From an uncultured Alistipes sp. (GTDB lineage: Bacteria > Bacteroidota > Bacteroidia > Bacteroidales > Rikenellaceae): 39,641 bases of DNA. Positions 14,739 to 24,836 of the stretch are shown in pieces. The notes beneath the pieces are model-generated. The model was given only the letters and a program-made list of their open reading frames with translations. It did no database searches and was not told the DNA's origin. The stretch's first letter is position 1. Each line of letters opens with the position of its first letter. Location: assembly GCA_947623965.1 (NCBI GenBank), contig CANQIF010000019.1, positions 1 through 39,641 of the forward strand. Direction: 5' to 3'. The translations under genes were made by a program, and so were the position numbers.

Positions 14739-16919
14739 CTATCGCAGGAAGAGCAGCTCGCGGTACTTCGGCAGCGGCCACAGCTGGTCATCGACGATCT
14801 CTTCGAGTTTGTCGATGTGGTGCCGGATGCGGTCGAAGTAGACGGCCACCGTGTCGTGGTAGGCGATCGCCTTCTCGCGCATCTCCTCGATGCGGTTGGC
14901 CTTCTTGCGGGCCTCGATCATCTCGTAGGTGAGGCGCTGGATCTCGGCCGTGTGATCCTGGATGCGCTTGATGAGGGCGATATCCGAGGCGGCGTTGAGC
15001 TCGGGAATCTGCGACATCTTGTAGACCTTGTCCAACAGCATCGCCTCGTAGTTCGAGGCGGTCGGGACGATGTGGTTCATCGCCAGATCGCCCAGCACGC
15101 GCCCCTCGATCTGGATCTTCTTGACATAGGTCTCCCACTTGACCTCGGTGCGGGCTTCGAGCTCGACCTTCGAGTAGACCCCCATCCGGTCGAACATCGC
15201 GATCGTCTCTTTGTCGAGGTAGCGGTCGAAGATGAGCGGTGTCGAGGTCTCGCAGTCGAGCCCGCGGCGGGCGGCCTCCTCTTTCCACTCATCCGAATAG
15301 CCGTTGCCGTCGAAGCGGATCGGGGCGCAGGCCTTGATCTTCGCCTTCAGCTCCTCGTAGATGGCCTTCTCCTTCTTGACGCCCGCTTCGATCTTGGCAT
15401 CGACAGCCTCCTTGAAGTCCGTCAGCTCGGTTGCGACCGCGGTGTTGAGGGCGATGATCGCCTCGGCGCAGTTGTCCGACGAACCGACGGCGCGGAACTC
15501 GAAGCGGTTGCCCGTGAAAGCGAAGGGCGACGTGCGGTTGCGGTCGGTGTTGTCGCGCAGCAGGGTGGGGATGTGCGAGATGCCGCTCATCTTGAAGAGC
15601 CCCTTGGCGTCGAAGCGGATCGCCGCGTCGCTCTTCGAGGCGGCCAGCTTGTCCAGTACGGCCGACACCTGCGAACCGAGGAAGGTCGAGATGATGGCTG
15701 GGGGCGCCTCGTTGGCACCCAAGCGGTGGGCGTTCGTGGCGCTCATGATCGCCGCCTTGAGCAGGCCGTTGTGCTTGTGAACGGCCGAGATGACATTCAC
15801 GAGGAAGGTGATGAACTGGAGGTTCTCGGTAGCCGTCTTGCCCGGGCCCATCAGGTTGACACCCGTGTCGGTGCCGATCGACCAGTTGTTGTGCTTGCCC
15901 GAACCGTTGATCCCCTTGAAGGGCTTCTCGTGCAGCAGCACGCGGAAGTGATGGCGGCGGGCGATCTTGTCCATCACGGTCATGATGAGCTGGTTGTGGT
16001 CGTTGGCGAGGTTGGCCTCCTCGTAGACGGGCGCCAGCTCGAACTGGTTGGGCGCCACCTCGTTGTGGCGGGTCTTCACGGGGATGCCGAGCTTCAGGCT
16101 CTCGTATTCCAGGTCGCGCATAAAGGCCATCACGCGCGAAGGAATGGCGCCGAAGTAGTGGTCTTCGAGCTGCTGGTTCTTGGCCGATTCGTGACCCATG
16201 AGGGTGCGGCCCGTGAGCATCAGATCGGGACGCACGGCCCAGAGGCTCTCATCGACGAGGAAATACTCCTGCTCCCAGCCGAGGTAGGTGTAGACCTTCT
16301 GCACGTTGCGGTCGAAGTAGCGGCAGACCTCCGTGGCGGCCTTGTCGAGGGCCGAGATGGCGCGCAGCAGGGGCACCTTGTAGTCGAGCGCTTCGCCCGT
16401 GTAGGCGATGAAGACGGTCGGGATGCAGAGGGTCGTATCGACGATGAAGGCGGGCGAGGTGGGGTCCCAGGCCGAGTAGCCGCGCGCCTCGAAGGTGTTG
16501 CGGATGCCGCCGTTGGGGAACGACGAGGCGTCGGGCTCCTGCTGGGCCAGCAGCTTGCCCGAGAACTCCTCGATCACGCCGCCCATGCCGTCGGGCTGCG
16601 CGAAGGCGTCGTGCTTCTCGGCCGTGCCGCCCGTGAGGGGCTGGAACCAATGGGTGTAGTGGTCGGCGCCGTGCTCGAGGGCCCACTGACGCATACCGGC
16701 TGCGATCGAGTCGGCCACCTCGCGCGTGAGGGGCGTGCCGTTGGCCATCGTGTCGGAGAGCGCCTCGAAGGTCTTTTTGTCGAGGTACTTGCGCATCGCC
16801 GCGCGGCCGAAGACTTTGGCGCCGAAGTAGTCCGAGGGGTGACCCTCGGGAGCCTTGACGTCGGTGGCGGTGTGGTTGATCGCCGCATCGACCATCTTGA
16901 ATCGGAGAAGAGAAGACAT
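14739..16919 (-). CDS. glnN: Glutamine synthetase type III
   Basis: A 726-residue GSIII, the large class typical of Bacteroidota and some cyanobacteria. It makes glutamine from glutamate, ammonia and ATP. The N-terminal GSIII region contains HWFQPLTGGTAEKHDAF; the catalytic core has YLGWEQEYFLVD (Glu metal ligands), HNEVAPNQFELAP, INGSGKHNNWSIGTD and NRTSPFAFTGNRFEFR. The C-terminal helical part (KANRIEEMREKAIAYHDTV) matches family length. The start is MSSLLRFKMV, 43 bp behind a consensus -7 box. The frame runs upstream through the repeats but has no promoter-consistent start there. It is single-gene, with a terminator downstream. Confidence 0.96.
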   Translation of the reverse strand: MSSLLRFKMVDAAINHTATDVKAPEGHPSDYFGAKVFGRAAMRKYLDKKTFEALSDTMANGTPLTREVADSIAAGMRQWALEHGADHYTHWFQPLTGGTAEKHDAFAQPDGMGGVIEEFSGKLLAQQEPDASSFPNGGIRNTFEARGYSAWDPTSPAFIVDTTLCIPTVFIAYTGEALDYKVPLLRAISALDKAATEVCRYFDRNVQKVYTYLGWEQEYFLVDESLWAVRPDLMLTGRTLMGHESAKNQQLEDHYFGAIPSRVMAFMRDLEYESLKLGIPVKTRHNEVAPNQFELAPVYEEANLANDHNQLIMTVMDKIARRHHFRVLLHEKPFKGINGSGKHNNWSIGTDTGVNLMGPGKTATENLQFITFLVNVISAVHKHNGLLKAAIMSATNAHRLGANEAPPAIISTFLGSQVSAVLDKLAASKSDAAIRFDAKGLFKMSGISHIPTLLRDNTDRNRTSPFAFTGNRFEFRAVGSSDNCAEAIIALNTAVATELTDFKEAVDAKIEAGVKKEKAIYEELKAKIKACAPIRFDGNGYSDEWKEEAARRGLDCETSTPLIFDRYLDKETIAMFDRMGVYSKVELEARTEVKWETYVKKIQIEGRVLGDLAMNHIVPTASNYEAMLLDKVYKMSQIPELNAASDIALIKRIQDHTAEIQRLTYEMIEARKKANRIEEMREKAIAYHDTVAVYFDRIRHHIDKLEEIVDDQLWPLPKYRELLFLR

Positions 16920-16961
16920 AAGCTTGAATCGGATTAGAGAGGTTTGTTCTTCTATCGGGGA

Positions 16962-16969
16962 CAAAGGTA
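16962..16969 (-). promoter_or_regulatory. -7 box of glnN
   Basis: Minus strand TACCTTTG (perfect TAnnTTTG), predicting a start near 16958 and a leader of about 39 bases. Confidence 0.65.
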
Positions 16970-17037
16970 AAAGTTTTCTTTTTAGGTTGTACTCCGGAAA
17001 TGCGGAATTTTTGCCTGGATGGCAAAATTTTCGGTCT

Positions 17038-17101
17038 TTTCCCGGAAAAATGGTCTTGTTTTTCGGGCTTGTGGCGAAAATTTCAGGATGTTTCCCGGAA
17101 A
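17038..17101. promoter_or_regulatory. Paired TTTCC-n-GGAAA palindromes upstream of glnN
   Basis: The 11-bp odd palindrome TTTCCCGGAAA occurs twice (17038-17048 and 17091-17101), centre spacing 53 bp, close to five helical turns. It lies about 80-140 bp upstream of the predicted glnN start, and a weaker half-site CTCCGGAAA lies at 16993-17001. This could be the operator of a nitrogen regulator. It sits in a 16980-17210 stretch otherwise poor in GC and without a gene. Confidence 0.35.
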
Positions 17102-17234
17102 ATAGGTGCTGAAAATCGGCGATGCGGTGAAAATTCGGTGTTTTTGAAAATGGGGTGTTTTGGGGTGATATGGGAAAGAATTGGTCTGTATGGATTTTTT
17201 TCGCGGGGCTGGGCAGCCCCTTCAGCGATCGGTG

Positions 17235-17865
17235 CGCAGTGGGGGCGGTTCGATAGAACCGAGTGGGCCGCAGGCTCCGGTTGTCGTGGAAATGCGTGCC
17301 GGCAAGATCGGTCGCGCAGCGACCGGCAGCCCGCAGCCGCCCCCCCCCTGGCGGAGGGCTGCTTCTTTGCGTCGCAGGCCCGTCTGCTCGGCTGCGGGCT
17401 CCTTGCACAAAATCAATCGCGCAGCGATTAGCGGGCCGCAGCCTCCGCCGGGCGGAGGCCCGCAGCTCGCGTCCCGAAGGTCCGCTTCGAGCGTGCGCTC
17501 CGCAGGCTGCGTCCCGAGCGGCAATTTTTGAATCTTGAATCTTGAATTTTGAATTTGCGCCCGCAGGGCGCAGCGGGCCGCAGCTTCGCCCGGCGAAGGC
17601 CCGCTGCTCGCGTCCGCCTTTGCGTCCGCTTGTGCGTTCCTTCGCAAGCTGCGCCCCGAGCTTCGGTTCATTTCCGAATCTGCGCGCGCTCCGCAGGCTG
17701 CAGCCCGAATGTAATTCTGAATTTTGAATATTGAATTCTGAATTGCGCCCGAACGGGCGCAACGGGCCGCAGCCTCCGCCGGGCGGAGGCCCGCAGCTCG
17801 CGTCCCGAAGGTCCGCTTCGAGCGCGCCCCCGCAGGCTGCGTCCCGAATCCGATCGGTCCGGCGA
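17235..17865 (+). repeat. Repeat cluster C4 (five modules) in the divergent glnN/mutA gap
   Basis: Modules read on the plus strand. Order: hairpin CGGTCGC-GCA-GCGACCG (17309-17325), Q (17326-17400), hairpin AATCGC-GCA-GCGATT (17415-17429), P1 (17431-17517), heptamers (about 17527-17555), hairpin TGCGCCC-GCA-GGGCGCA (17556-17572), P2 (17574-17659), a P1 end fragment (about 17690-17708), heptamers (about 17713-17742), hairpin TGCGCCC-GAAC-GGGCGCA (17744-17761), P1 (17762-17849). It separates two divergent promoters. Confidence 0.85.
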
Positions 17866-18039
17866 AGCATCTTTTATCTCCTCACGAACGGGCTCTTCGC
17901 GAGCTGCTGCCCGATCCCGAATCGGTATAGGACGGCCGCATATCATTTTTCATTCTTCCTTAAAAATAGCCCCGCGAATCCCTCCGCCTTCCACCTTGGT
18001 TTTCTTTTTTTGTCCCTGCTGTTATTTTATTAACAAAAA

Positions 18040-18073
18040 TTTGCACACATTCGCCGAAAATTTGTTATCTTTA
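18040..18073 (+). promoter_or_regulatory. Promoter of mutAB
   Basis: TTTG (18040-18043) and TATCTTTA (18066-18073) are 22 bp apart. The -7 box differs from TAnnTTTG only in its last base. The leader of about 45 bases is too short for a cobalamin riboswitch and shows no such fold. Confidence 0.5.
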
Positions 18074-18122
18074 CATGATTTTACGTGCAAACACCTAAAC
18101 AAACATATTAACAGATCGTTTT

Positions 18123-19973
18123 ATGGCAAATACCAAAAATGAAAAGCTGTTCGCCGAGTTCCCTCCCGTCTCGACCGAGAAGTGGGAAGAGGTGATTGCG
18201 GCGGACCTCAAGGGTGCCGACTACGAGCGGAAACTGGTATGGCGTACGGGCGAAGGATTCAACATGCGCCCCTACTACCGTGCCGAGAACCTCGAAGGCA
18301 TCGAGTTCCTCGCTTCGGAGGCGGGTCAGTTCCCCTTCGTGCGCGGGACGCGCGCCGACAACGAGTGGCGCATCTTCCAGACCGTCGAGGTGTCGGACGC
18401 CGCTGCGGCCAACGCCGAGGCGCTCAAGCTGCTCGACTCGGGTGTCGATGCCCTCGGCTTCGCCATCCGCAAGGCCGACCTGACGGCCGCCGAGCTCGAC
18501 ACGCTGCTCTCCGGCATCTACCTGCCTGCCGTCGAGCTGACTTTCAGCGGGGAACATCCCGCCTGCACGGCCGAGCTCGTGCTCGCCAAGCTGGAGCGCG
18601 AGGCGGTTCCCGCCGATGGGGTGCACCTCCGCTTCGAGATCGACCCGCTCGTCCGCGGCCTCTCGTCGAAGGGGTGCTTCTGCTCGCCCGACGGGGCGAA
18701 GTGCTTCGCACGCATCGTCTCGCTGGTCCGCAAAGCGGCCGTCTGGAAGGATGTCCGCATCGTGACCGTGAACGGCCGCATCTTCGGCAACGCCGGCTCG
18801 ACGATCGTCGAGGAGCTCGCCTTCGCCCTTTCGGCCGGTCAGGAGTATCTGGCCCGGCTCACCGATGCCGGACTGACGGCCGACGAGGCTGCCCGCACGA
18901 TCCGCTTCGCCTTCTCCGTGACGTCGAACTACTTCATGGAGATCGCCAAGTTCCGCGCCGCCCGCCTGCTGTGGGCCAACATCGTCAAGGGGTACGAGCC
19001 CGCCTGCGAATGCTCGTGCAAGCTCTGCGCCCACGCCGAGACCTCGCGCTGGAACCAGAGCGTCTACGACCCCTATGTGAACATGCTGCGCGGCACGACC
19101 GAGGCGATGTCGGCCGCCATCGCCGGCGTCGATTCGCTGGAGGTGACCCCCTTCAACACCGCTTTCGCCACCCCCGACGCCTTTGCGAAGCGCATCGCCC
19201 GCAATGTCGAGCTGCTGCTCAAGCACGAGGCCCATTTCGACCAGGTGGTCGATCCGGCCGGCGGCTCCTACTACATCGAGAACCTCACGAAGTCGATCGC
19301 TGCGGAGGCCTGGAAACGCTTCCTCGAGATCGAGGAGAAGGGCGGCTATGCCGCCGCCTACGAGGCCGGCTTCATCCGCGAGCAGGTCGAGGCTTCGGCC
19401 GCCCAGAAGGATAAGGAGATCGCTACGCGCCGCCGCATTCTGCTCGGAGCCAACCAGTTCCCCAACTTTACGGAGGTCGCCGCCCCCGAGATCACGATGG
19501 AGGCGGTCGAGCGCGACGTGCGGGAGGGCAACCTGCTGAACGCCTATCGCGGCGCGATGGCCTTCGAGCAGATGCGCCTCGGCGTCGACCGTTCGGGCAA
19601 GTCGCCCAAGGCCTTCATGCTCACCTGCGGCTCGCTCGGCATGGCCCGTGCGCGTGCGCAGTTCTCGTGCAACTTCTTCGGCTGCGCCGGCATCCGCGTG
19701 ATCGACAACACCTTCTTCAAATCGCTGGAGGAGGGCGTCGATGCGGCTGTCGCCTCGGGTGCCGAGATCGTGGTGGTCTGCGCGTCGGACGACGACTACG
19801 CCACGGTGGCCCCGAAGATCAAGGAGCTGCTCGCCGGCCGCGCCATTCTGGTCGTGGCGGGTGCGCCGGCCTGCATGGCCGAGCTCGAAGCGCAGGGCAT
19901 CACGAACTTCATCCACGTGAAGTCGAACGTCCTCGAAACCCTGAAGTTCTACCTTAAAGAGATGGGAATCTGA
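18123..19973 (+). CDS. mutA: Methylmalonyl-CoA mutase small subunit
   Basis: A 616-residue MutA (beta) subunit. It shares the TIM-barrel and Rossmann architecture of MutB but lacks the DxHxxG cobalamin-binding motif, as normal for the non-catalytic subunit. It begins [21 protein letters not shown] and contains [21 protein letters not shown] and [13 protein letters not shown]. It pairs with MutB in the reversible succinyl-CoA/(R)-methylmalonyl-CoA rearrangement used for propionate formation. mutB starts 2 bp after its stop. No meaB or epimerase gene is in the window. Confidence 0.95.
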   Translation: MANTKNEKLFAEFPPVSTEKWEEVIAADLKGADYERKLVWRTGEGFNMRPYYRAENLEGIEFLASEAGQFPFVRGTRADNEWRIFQTVEVSDAAAANAEALKLLDSGVDALGFAIRKADLTAAELDTLLSGIYLPAVELTFSGEHPACTAELVLAKLEREAVPADGVHLRFEIDPLVRGLSSKGCFCSPDGAKCFARIVSLVRKAAVWKDVRIVTVNGRIFGNAGSTIVEELAFALSAGQEYLARLTDAGLTADEAARTIRFAFSVTSNYFMEIAKFRAARLLWANIVKGYEPACECSCKLCAHAETSRWNQSVYDPYVNMLRGTTEAMSAAIAGVDSLEVTPFNTAFATPDAFAKRIARNVELLLKHEAHFDQVVDPAGGSYYIENLTKSIAAEAWKRFLEIEEKGGYAAAYEAGFIREQVEASAAQKDKEIATRRRILLGANQFPNFTEVAAPEITMEAVERDVREGNLLNAYRGAMAFEQMRLGVDRSGKSPKAFMLTCGSLGMARARAQFSCNFFGCAGIRVIDNTFFKSLEEGVDAAVASGAEIVVVCASDDDYATVAPKIKELLAGRAILVVAGAPACMAELEAQGITNFIHVKSNVLETLKFYLKEMGI

Positions 19974-19975
19974 TT

Positions 19976-22111
19976 ATGAGAGCGAAATTTTCAGCACTGA
20001 AATACGAGGCGCCGGCCGCAGCGGAGTGCGCCTCGAAGGACTGCACCGAAAAGCAGCCCTGGATGACGGCCGAGCAGATTCCCGTCAAGGGGATCTATAC
20101 GGCCGCCGACCTCGAGGGGATGGAGCACCTGAACTATGCGGCTGGTGTGGCCCCCTACCTGCGCGGCCCCTATTCGACGATGTACGTGATGCGTCCCTGG
20201 ACGATCCGCCAGTACGCCGGTTTCTCGACCGCCGAGGAGTCGAACGCCTTCTACCGCCGCAACCTCGCCGCGGGCCAGAAGGGTCTGTCGGTCGCCTTCG
20301 ACCTCGCGACGCACCGCGGCTATGACGCCGATCATCCGCGCGTGGTGGGCGACGTGGGCAAGGCGGGCGTCTCGATCTGCTCGGTGGAGGATATGAAGGT
20401 CCTCTTCAACGGCATTCCGCTCGACCGCATGTCGGTTTCGATGACCATGAACGGCGCCGTGCTGCCGATTCTGGCCTTCTACATCGTGACGGGTCTCGAA
20501 CAGGGCTGCACGCTCGACCAGCTGGCCGGTACGATCCAGAACGATATTCTGAAGGAGTTCATGGTGCGCAACACCTATATTTATCCCCCCGAGTTCTCGA
20601 TGCGCATCATCGCCGATATTTTCGAGTACACTTCGAAGAATATGCCGAAGTTCAACTCGATCTCGATCTCGGGCTACCACATGCAGGAGGCGGGCGCCAC
20701 GGCCGATATCGAGTTGGCCTACACGCTGGCCGACGGTCTGGAGTACCTGCGCGCCGGCATCAACGCCGGCATGTCGGTCGATGCCTTCGCACCGCGTCTG
20801 TCGTTCTTCTGGGCCATCGGCATGAACCACTTCATGGAGATCGCCAAGATGCGCGCCGCGCGCATGCTGTGGGCGAAAATCGTCAAGCAGTTCGATCCGA
20901 AGAATCCCAAGTCGCTGGCGCTGCGCACCCACTCGCAGACCTCGGGCTGGTCGCTCACGGAGCAGGATCCCTTCAACAACGTGGCCCGCACGGCCATCGA
21001 GGCGATGGGTGCGGCGCTGGGTCACACGCAGTCGCTGCACACGAACGCCCTCGACGAGGCGATCGCCCTGCCGACCGACTTCTCGGCCCGCATCGCCCGC
21101 AACACGCAGATCTACATCCAGGAGGAGACCTCGGTTTGCCGTCAGGTCGATCCGTGGGCCGGTTCGTACTACGTCGAGTCGCTGACGAACGAGATCGCCC
21201 ACAAGGCTTGGGAGCATATCCAGGAGGTCGAGAAGCTGGGCGGTATGGCCAAGGCCATCGAGACGGGTATTCCGAAGATGCGCATCGAGGAGGCTTCGGC
21301 CCGCACGCAGGCGCGCATCGACTCGGGCGAGCAGAAGATCATCGGTCTGAACGAGTACCGTCTGGAGAAGGAGGCGCCGATCGACATCCTGGCCGTGGAC
21401 AACACGGCGGTGCGCGAAAGCCAGGTGAAGCGCCTGCAGGAGCTGCGCGCGAACCGCGACCAGGCGGCTGTGGATCGGGCGCTGGCCGCCATTACGGAGT
21501 GCGTGCGCACGAAGCAGGGCAACCTGCTCGAGCTGGCGGTCGAGGCCGCCAAGGTGCGTGCGACGCTGGGCGAGATCTCGGATGCCTGCGAGGTCGTCGT
21601 CGGACGTTACAAGGCAGTGATTCGTTCCATTTCGGGAGTTTACAGATCAGCAGTGAAAAACGACGAAACGTTCGAGCGCGCGCGGAAGATGTGCGCCGAG
21701 TTTGCCAAGAAGGAGGGCCGCCAGCCGCGCATCATGATTGCCAAGCTGGGTCAGGACGGACACGACCGCGGTGCCAAGGTCGTAGCGACGGGGTATGCCG
21801 ACATCGGCTTCGACGTCGATATGGGGCCGCTGTTCCAGACGCCGGCCGAGGCGGCGAAGCAGGCCGTGGAGAACGACGTGCACATCGTCGGCGTCTCGTC
21901 GCTGGCGGCGGGTCACCTGACGCTCGTGCCGCAGATCATCGCCGAGCTCAAGAAGCTCGGCCGCGAGGATATCATCGTGACGGTGGGCGGCGTGATTCCG
22001 GCCCAGGATTACGACGAGCTCTACCGCGACGGTGCCGCCGCCATCTTCGGCCCCGGTACGAAGATCGCCGTTTCGGCCATCAAGATGCTCGAGATCCTGA
22101 TGGCGGAGTAG
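19976..22111 (+). CDS. mutB: Methylmalonyl-CoA mutase large (catalytic) subunit
   Basis: A 711-residue catalytic alpha subunit. The N-terminal barrel has [20 protein letters not shown] with the conserved substrate-contacting tyrosine and [19 protein letters not shown]. The C-terminal B12 domain has [20 protein letters not shown], which contains DGHDRG (the His ligand of base-off cobalamin), then GVSSLAAGH and VTVGGVIP. It converts succinyl-CoA to (R)-methylmalonyl-CoA in the cytosol. It is second in the two-gene operon, followed by a strong terminator. Length equals the family norm and no changed active-site residue was seen. Confidence 0.97.
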   Translation: MRAKFSALKYEAPAAAECASKDCTEKQPWMTAEQIPVKGIYTAADLEGMEHLNYAAGVAPYLRGPYSTMYVMRPWTIRQYAGFSTAEESNAFYRRNLAAGQKGLSVAFDLATHRGYDADHPRVVGDVGKAGVSICSVEDMKVLFNGIPLDRMSVSMTMNGAVLPILAFYIVTGLEQGCTLDQLAGTIQNDILKEFMVRNTYIYPPEFSMRIIADIFEYTSKNMPKFNSISISGYHMQEAGATADIELAYTLADGLEYLRAGINAGMSVDAFAPRLSFFWAIGMNHFMEIAKMRAARMLWAKIVKQFDPKNPKSLALRTHSQTSGWSLTEQDPFNNVARTAIEAMGAALGHTQSLHTNALDEAIALPTDFSARIARNTQIYIQEETSVCRQVDPWAGSYYVESLTNEIAHKAWEHIQEVEKLGGMAKAIETGIPKMRIEEASARTQARIDSGEQKIIGLNEYRLEKEAPIDILAVDNTAVRESQVKRLQELRANRDQAAVDRALAAITECVRTKQGNLLELAVEAAKVRATLGEISDACEVVVGRYKAVIRSISGVYRSAVKNDETFERARKMCAEFAKKEGRQPRIMIAKLGQDGHDRGAKVVATGYADIGFDVDMGPLFQTPAEAAKQAVENDVHIVGVSSLAAGHLTLVPQIIAELKKLGREDIIVTVGGVIPAQDYDELYRDGAAAIFGPGTKIAVSAIKMLEILMAE

Positions 22112-22131
22112 GCTGCGATCCGATGCATGAA

Positions 22132-22168
22132 AAGAGCGGCTCCCGGTTTGCGGGGGCCGCTCTTGTTT
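22132..22168 (+). terminator. Terminator of mutAB
   Basis: The stem AAGAGCGGC/GCCGCTCTT (22132-22140, 22156-22164) encloses a smaller CCCG/CGGG pairing and is followed by TGTTTCGTTTTT. Confidence 0.8.
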
Positions 22169-22175
22169 CGTTTTT

Positions 22176-22275
22176 GGCGGGCAAAGGCTTTTGGCGGGCA
22201 AGGGCTTTTGGCGGGCAAGGGCTTTTGGCGGGCAAGGGCTTTTGGCGGGCAAGGGCTTTTGGCGGGCAGGGGTTT
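22176..22275. repeat. 17-bp GGCGGGCAAGGGCTTTT minisatellite
   Basis: Five in-register 17-bp copies (22176, 22193, 22210, 22227, 22244), nearly identical, then a diverged partial copy at 22261-22275. The period shifts frame each copy, so it is not coding. Copies 2-5 are identical, so the array is young. It lies directly after the mutAB terminator. Confidence 0.95.
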
Positions 22276-22329
22276 GCGGGTCGTGGGGCGGGTTGTCGCG
22301 GGTCGCTTCAGCAATCGGCGAGCGGTGCG

Positions 22330-23040
22330 CGAAGCCGGTCCGCCGGGACCGAGCGGTCCGCAAGCAAAATCGACCTCGCATGAGGTTGGCGGGCTGCAGC
22401 CTGGGGCGGCGGAGGCCCTCCGCCCGGTTGCGGGCTTTTTACACCGGATCAATCGCGCAGCGATTGGCGGGCCGCAGCCTCCCGGCAGCGGAGGCCCGCA
22501 GCTCGCGTCCCGCAGGTCCGCTTCGTGCGATCCCTCCGCAGGCTGCAGCCCGAATTGACATAGACAACCAAGCGTACTCGGCATCCAATTAATTTTGAAT
22601 CTTGAATTTTGAATGTTGAATTTGCGGTTTCGAATGAAACCGCAGCGGGCCGCAGCTTCGCCGCGCGAAGGCCCGCTGCTCGCGTCCGCCTTTGCGTCCG
22701 CTTGTGCGTTCCTTCGCAAGCTGCGCCCCGAACCGGAACATACAGCCAGGCTCGACCGGGAACCCATGAATTTTGAATCTTGAATTTTGAATGTTGAATT
22801 TGCGGTTTCGAATGAAACCGCAGCGGGCCGCAGCCTGGGGGCGGCGGAGGCCCGCAATTCGTTGCCGAACTTGCGTGCTCCGCAGGCTGCAGCCCGATTG
22901 GTAATTTTGAATTATGAATTTTGAATATTGAATTTGCGCCCGCAAGGGCGCAGCGCCCCGCACCCCCGGGCACGGCGACGGCCCGCAGTTCGTCGCCGAA
23001 CATGCGGGCCCTCCGCGAATTGCGCTCCCGGCTCGAATCG
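22330..23040 (+). repeat. Repeat cluster C5 (five modules)
   Basis: This lies in the convergent gap between mutB and the M56 gene. Order on the plus strand: hairpin CGGTCC-GCCG-GGACCG (22336-22351), short Q (about 22392-22438), hairpin CAATCGC-GCA-GCGATTG (22450-22466), P1 (about 22467-22554), heptamers (22592-22622), hairpin TGCGGTTTC-GAAT-GAAACCGCA (22623-22644), P2 (about 22646-22731), heptamers, an identical hairpin (22801-22822), P1 (about 22824-22896), heptamers, hairpin TGCGCCC-GCAA-GGGCGCA (22935-22952), and a diverged P1 (to about 23020). Confidence 0.85.
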
Positions 23041-23075
23041 GGCGTGGAGCAGCGGCCGTTTTGCATTCCGCTCTT

Positions 23076-24830
23076 CTACCGCCGTGTCCAGATCTCGAGC
23101 ACGCCGCCCCGGGCCTCCTCGCCGTACCGTTCGACGGCCGCTTCGCCTTTGTAGCAGGCCATCCGGCGGATCTTGCCGGCCTTGATGGCCGCTACTTCGT
23201 CGCGCGTGGCAGGCTGGCCGTTGAGGTAGAACTGCGCCACATCGGGGATGCGTTTCATCGTGACGTGGCCTTCGTATGTCGTGATGCTTCCCCCGCTGCT
23301 CTTTTCGGTATCGATGTGCACCCGGTCTCCCTCGATTGGGATCAGCTGTGACGCACCCTTGCGCGGGCCTCCGTTCTTCGCCCCTTTCGTCGTCATGAGA
23401 ATTACGCCCTGGGCTCCCCGGTTGTCGTAGAAGCGGACGGCTGCGCTGTCTTTCAGTACGGTAATGGACTGGATCTTTTTCGAGTCCACCGCCTTGATCG
23501 CCTGAACCGGAATCTCTTTGCCGTCGAGCAGGACGCGTATCGTGGTGGTGTCCGAATCCAGGTTCCGGACGACGCTGCCCACTCCGTTCTCTCCCCGGCG
23601 GATCCGAACCTCGGTGCGGCTCGTCGTCGCCCCGTCGCTCTTCGCAACCGTCGTGATTTGGGTCATTGTCATACTCCGCCCCGGAGCGCTTTCGCCCGTT
23701 GCTTCAGCCCCCTCGGCCATCTCCTCTTCCGGGATGTTCGACCGGACCGCCATCGAATCCGCTGTGGTGCGCTCGGGTTTCGGGGTAATGGAGCGCGCCG
23801 TTTCCGGGCAGCCGGTGACGGCGGCGGTCGGCGATTCTGCCGGCTTCGGGCTTGGCAGACCGTCGCGAAGGGCGACGGTCGGAGCCGCCGTTTCGACGGC
23901 GGGGATTTGCAGATTCGGCGAATCTTTGCTAACTTCGTCGTCGGAAACGACATAGACGGTTTCGGCGAAGGCGCCCAGCGCTGCGCCGACCAGCGGAAGC
24001 AGCACCAGCGCTTTGGCTGCTGCCCACCGCGGGGATCTTCTTCGGATCATCATGGTAATACGGTTTTTAAGGTTACTGTGATTGAAGCTGTTGGCGACCG
24101 AGTACCACCTCTCGCCGACAGCCTTTTTTATAAGCAGCAATTGATAGGCGCGGGCATCCGCTCCGCTTTCGAGCACCGCCTCGTCGGCCTCGTACTCGTG
24201 GATCGCCCTCAGGTCGCGGCGCAGCAACCAGAAGGCGGGATTGAACCACTGCAGGGCCCCGACCAGATCGCAGAAGAGCAGGTCCGCCGAGTGGTGCAGC
24301 CGTGCGTGGGCCGCCTCGTGGCAGCGGATCGCCGCGCCGTTCTCTTGCAGATCCTCCTCCGATACGATGATATAGCGCCCCCAGCTGAAGGGACCGGCGG
24401 AACGCGCGACACGGACCAGTACGGTGCCGTCCTCCTGGGGCTCCTGCCGTCCCGAGCGGATCAGCCGCCGGACGCTTGCGAGCGAGCAGGCGGTGCGCAG
24501 CAGCATGATCGCGATGCCGGCGAGGTAGATCGCTGCCGCGGCGCTTTGTTCTCCTCCCGGAAGCGAATCGGCAGCTTTGGCGGGCGATGCGGGTGCCGGC
24601 CCGGAGAGCGGTTCGATCCCGAGATCGAGCGGTTGTTCCGCCGCGGCAGCCACTTCGCGCGTGATCGTAAGGACGCAGCAGGGCAGCACGCAGGAGAGGG
24701 CCAGAATCGCCAGGACGACGATGCGGTTCAGCCGGTGGAACGTCTCGCGGCTCAACAACAGTTTGAAGAAGAGGTAGAAAATCGCCAGACAGCCTCCCGT
24801 CCGGAGGGTATAGAGCAGCAGGGTATCCAT
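23076..24830 (-). CDS. M56 (BlaR1-type) membrane metallopeptidase with plug-like C-terminal modules
   Basis: A 584-residue inner-membrane peptidase. N-terminal and middle membrane segments surround a zinc site HEAAHARLHH (HExxH) with the downstream EYEADEAVLE acid, and another helix near KALVLLPLVGAALGAF. The C-terminal half is extra-cytoplasmic. It contains a segment close to TonB-receptor plug domains (IQSITVLKDSAAVRFYDNRG then GVILMTTK) and a weaker second one (KIRRMACYKGEAAVERYG then GVLEIWTRR). In BlaR1 systems such a peptidase cleaves its own partner repressor after sensing a signal. The BlaI-type gene lies 6 bp upstream. The sensed ligand is unknown; no beta-lactamase gene is nearby. 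Confidence 0.88.
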   Translation of the reverse strand: MDTLLLYTLRTGGCLAIFYLFFKLLLSRETFHRLNRIVVLAILALSCVLPCCVLTITREVAAAAEQPLDLGIEPLSGPAPASPAKAADSLPGGEQSAAAAIYLAGIAIMLLRTACSLASVRRLIRSGRQEPQEDGTVLVRVARSAGPFSWGRYIIVSEEDLQENGAAIRCHEAAHARLHHSADLLFCDLVGALQWFNPAFWLLRRDLRAIHEYEADEAVLESGADARAYQLLLIKKAVGERWYSVANSFNHSNLKNRITMMIRRRSPRWAAAKALVLLPLVGAALGAFAETVYVVSDDEVSKDSPNLQIPAVETAAPTVALRDGLPSPKPAESPTAAVTGCPETARSITPKPERTTADSMAVRSNIPEEEMAEGAEATGESAPGRSMTMTQITTVAKSDGATTSRTEVRIRRGENGVGSVVRNLDSDTTTIRVLLDGKEIPVQAIKAVDSKKIQSITVLKDSAAVRFYDNRGAQGVILMTTKGAKNGGPRKGASQLIPIEGDRVHIDTEKSSGGSITTYEGHVTMKRIPDVAQFYLNGQPATRDEVAAIKAGKIRRMACYKGEAAVERYGEEARGGVLEIWTRR

Positions 24831-24836
24831 CGGTCG

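Noticed and set aside
14739..17870. N-terminal extension of glutamine synthetase to 1043 codons
   Set aside because: The extension crosses the promoter and the repeat cluster and has no similarity to GSIII. The family length is about 730.
18060..18122. Cobalamin riboswitch ahead of mutAB
   Set aside because: The predicted leader is only about 45 bases and has no B12-box or long structured region.
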